Shown here piece by piece: positions 62,666 through 64,000 of a stretch of DNA of 64,000 bases. The notes beneath the pieces were generated by a model. It saw only the letters and a program-made list of their open reading frames with translations, made no database searches and was not told the origin of the DNA. Origin of the DNA: Sphingomonadales bacterium Ga0077557. Lineage in GTDB: Bacteria; Pseudomonadota; Alphaproteobacteria; Sphingomonadales; Sphingomonadaceae. Numbering within the stretch: position 1 is the first letter of the stretch; each line of letters opens with the position of its first letter. A program made the position numbers and the translations under genes. Location of the stretch: positions 124,001 through 188,000 of the forward strand of contig LNFI01000007.1 in assembly GCA_001464615.1 (NCBI GenBank). Reading direction: 5' to 3'.

Positions 62666-64000
62666 TGTTATCGTCTGCAACCGAATGTCTGATGAGCTGC
62701 TCCTGAATGTTCACTGGTCTATATTCATCTAAGAAAATGATGCGCGCGATGTGTTTAGCGACCTCAGCAGCAGAGCGCCCTGTCGTGCACACAACCGACT
62801 TTGGCAGTTGGCCGTAAACTTCGTCAATGTCGCGTAGCAGTTTTTTATATTCGTCATCCGGCCAGTATTTGTGCTTAAGGCTATTGCGAATCCGTATTTC
62901 CTCAAGTGAAGCGCTTAGTTCAATGATGTGACCAGGCGCCACCTCCCAAGCTCCCTCGTCGGTGATCTTTTCGAGGAGTGATTTCGCCTTCTTGCTACGA
63001 TCTTCTTTAGGACCAAAGGTTAACGGATCAAGTGGCGCGCGATCAACCACATGAATCCCTTCCTTGCAGTCTTGAAGGGCGAAGTTTTTCTTGTGAAATT
63101 GCTCGGCGATCCAGTTATTCAGGCCGTCAATCTTCTCGGTACTGATTTCGCCCTCGGGCTTTGCAAGATCGGGCTTTCGCTCGTCGATCCACTCGTCATA
63201 TGTAATAAGACTTCGCAAGCTGCCTGCCGCGGTACTTTTTCCGGCGCCGACTGAGCCGATCATGTAATAAACGAATTTGGGCTTTAGCTTTGCGTGCCGA
63301 GACGCAAAGGTCGCCGACTCCATCTCGATAAGCGTAGCCAAAGTTTTTATCTCGTCGTTGCTCAAGAACAAAGTGTAAAGGCCAAAAGATTCGAAATTGG
63401 CTTTAAAAATAGCGGCCTCGGCCTCGCTATCACGGGTAGAGCCGGACGGCGTGTACTGAACAATATAGTGGATATTGCCGGGGTTCTGAACAGCGTTCTG
63501 GCGGAGTAGGCTTTGAAGCGTACTATCTTCAAGCGATAGGCCGATAAGCAAGCAAGTGTTCCGGAACAGATGCCCTGAAAGGTGGATATATTTCCCGTTG
63601 GCGGCACTGATCAACTGGTCTTGAAAGGAGTCATCGGCAAAAACCACGTCGGCGCTGGCTCCGTTCTCGAACACTGCGGGTAGGCAACCGTTCGGGTGAT
63701 AGATCACGCTGTCTGGCCGACGGAATTGGGAGTTCGGCCGATCGATCATCTCATAACCGCGAGTCGTCTCGGACTCGCCGTCCGATCGCGCGAGTGCAAG
63801 CATCTGTTCGAGCGTGTCGTCGAAATTGTAGGTGACCGTCAGGGGCGAACGCTTGATGATCGTCGTAAATGCGTTGAGATAGGGATGATTGAGAAGTTTT
63901 TCCTTACGTGCCCCTGCATCTAGCCCTTGATAAAGCTCTTCGTGGAGAAGCCTGAGCCAATCGGTCTTGATGGACCGCTCCTGGACAAAGGTGAGCGATG
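62652..64000 (-). CDS. SIR2-like / P-loop kinase fusion protein, N-terminus outside window
   Basis: About 449 C-terminal residues are visible. The first part has SIR2-like marks: 'LTVTYNFDDTLEQ' (NAD-site Asn and Asp), 'VIYHPNGCLP' (the His position of SIR2) and 'VVFADDSFQDQL'. The second part has a Walker A motif 'GSVGAGKST', then 'VVDRAPLDPLTFG' and 'SLEEIRIRNSLK', as in nucleotide or deoxynucleoside kinases. The order SIR2 then kinase is unlike Thoeris or other SIR2 systems I know. It is followed by the deoxyribosyltransferase-like gene with a 14-base overlap. A nucleotide-linked defence role is suggested by domains only. Confidence 0.75.
   Translation of the reverse strand, partial: SLTFVQERSIKTDWLRLLHEELYQGLDAGARKEKLLNHPYLNAFTTIIKRSPLTVTYNFDDTLEQMLALARSDGESETTRGYEMIDRPNSQFRRPDSVIYHPNGCLPAVFENGASADVVFADDSFQDQLISAANGKYIHLSGHLFRNTCLLIGLSLEDSTLQSLLRQNAVQNPGNIHYIVQYTPSGSTRDSEAEAAIFKANFESFGLYTLFLSNDEIKTLATLIEMESATFASRHAKLKPKFVYYMIGSVGAGKSTAAGSLRSLITYDEWIDERKPDLAKPEGEISTEKIDGLNNWIAEQFHKKNFALQDCKEGIHVVDRAPLDPLTFGPKEDRSKKAKSLLEKITDEGAWEVAPGHIIELSASLEEIRIRNSLKHKYWPDDEYKKLLRDIDEVYGQLPKSVVCTTGRSAAEVAKHIARIIFLDEYRPVNIQEQLIRHSVADDNNAKN

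Overview
The window is a GC-rich chromosomal segment that looks like an alphaproteobacterium of the order Sphingomonadales. Four things point there: a pcm–tolC–popZ–valS gene order, a zapA–6S RNA–5-formyl-THF cyclo-ligase neighbourhood, a beta-propeller phytase divergent from a TonB receptor, and the short palindromic repeats typical of sphingomonads (GC-rich 'PNPSPxGEG'-type elements and a 'GTTCGCCCTGAGCGAAG' element). The assignment is by family recognition only; there is no rRNA in the window.

Layout. 1–2.9 kb: end of a locus with a truncated ATP-grasp protein, a nucleotidyltransferase-like protein with a probable CTG start, and a sugar-nucleotide epimerase. 2.9–15.4 kb: tRNA-Arg, a lipoprotein, a membrane/spermidine-synthase-like fusion, two GNAT acetyltransferases, hemB, a MATE transporter, then valS, popZ, tolC and pcm. 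15.8–21.7 kb: tRNA-Cys, an AraC regulator and a signalling operon (EAL phosphodiesterase, TPR histidine kinase, single-domain response regulator). 21.7–27.1 kb: a possible 18-residue peptide gene, argE-like peptidase, Baeyer–Villiger-type monooxygenase, a TetR regulator with two matching operators facing a VOC protein, and a phytase with a Pho box. 27.4–34.8 kb: TonB receptor with a strong terminator, a nested palindromic repeat, malate synthase G, MarR, a YoaK-type membrane protein and a proline/cysteine-tailed membrane protein.

35–44 kb: a tyrosine-degradation operon (4-hydroxyphenylpyruvate dioxygenase, intradiol-dioxygenase-like lipoprotein, homogentisate dioxygenase), a YciI/ECF sigma pair, an aldehyde dehydrogenase, a prepilin peptidase pair and a thiolase. 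44–46.2 kb: inositol monophosphatase, EF-P and a ParE-type toxin–antitoxin pair. 46.2–54.2 kb: a one-direction block of central carbon genes (tkt, gap, pgk, fba) with MOSC, cold-shock, O-methyltransferase, thiE and two small proteins among them. 54.3–61.7 kb: zapA, an inserted HEPN-type gene, 6S RNA, the folate cyclo-ligase, DUF2842, a methyltransferase, tRNA-Asp, an AI-2E family transporter and glycerol kinase.

62–64 kb: an AT-richer segment with two overlapping genes on the minus strand: a protein combining a SIR2-like domain and a P-loop kinase-like domain (cut by the window edge), and a nucleoside 2-deoxyribosyltransferase-like enzyme. This pair is the best candidate here for an undescribed nucleotide-targeting conflict system. 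The HEPN gene between zapA and 6S RNA is the second. Other unusual signals are in-frame palindromic insertions in valyl-tRNA synthetase and the nested repeat at 30.3 kb.
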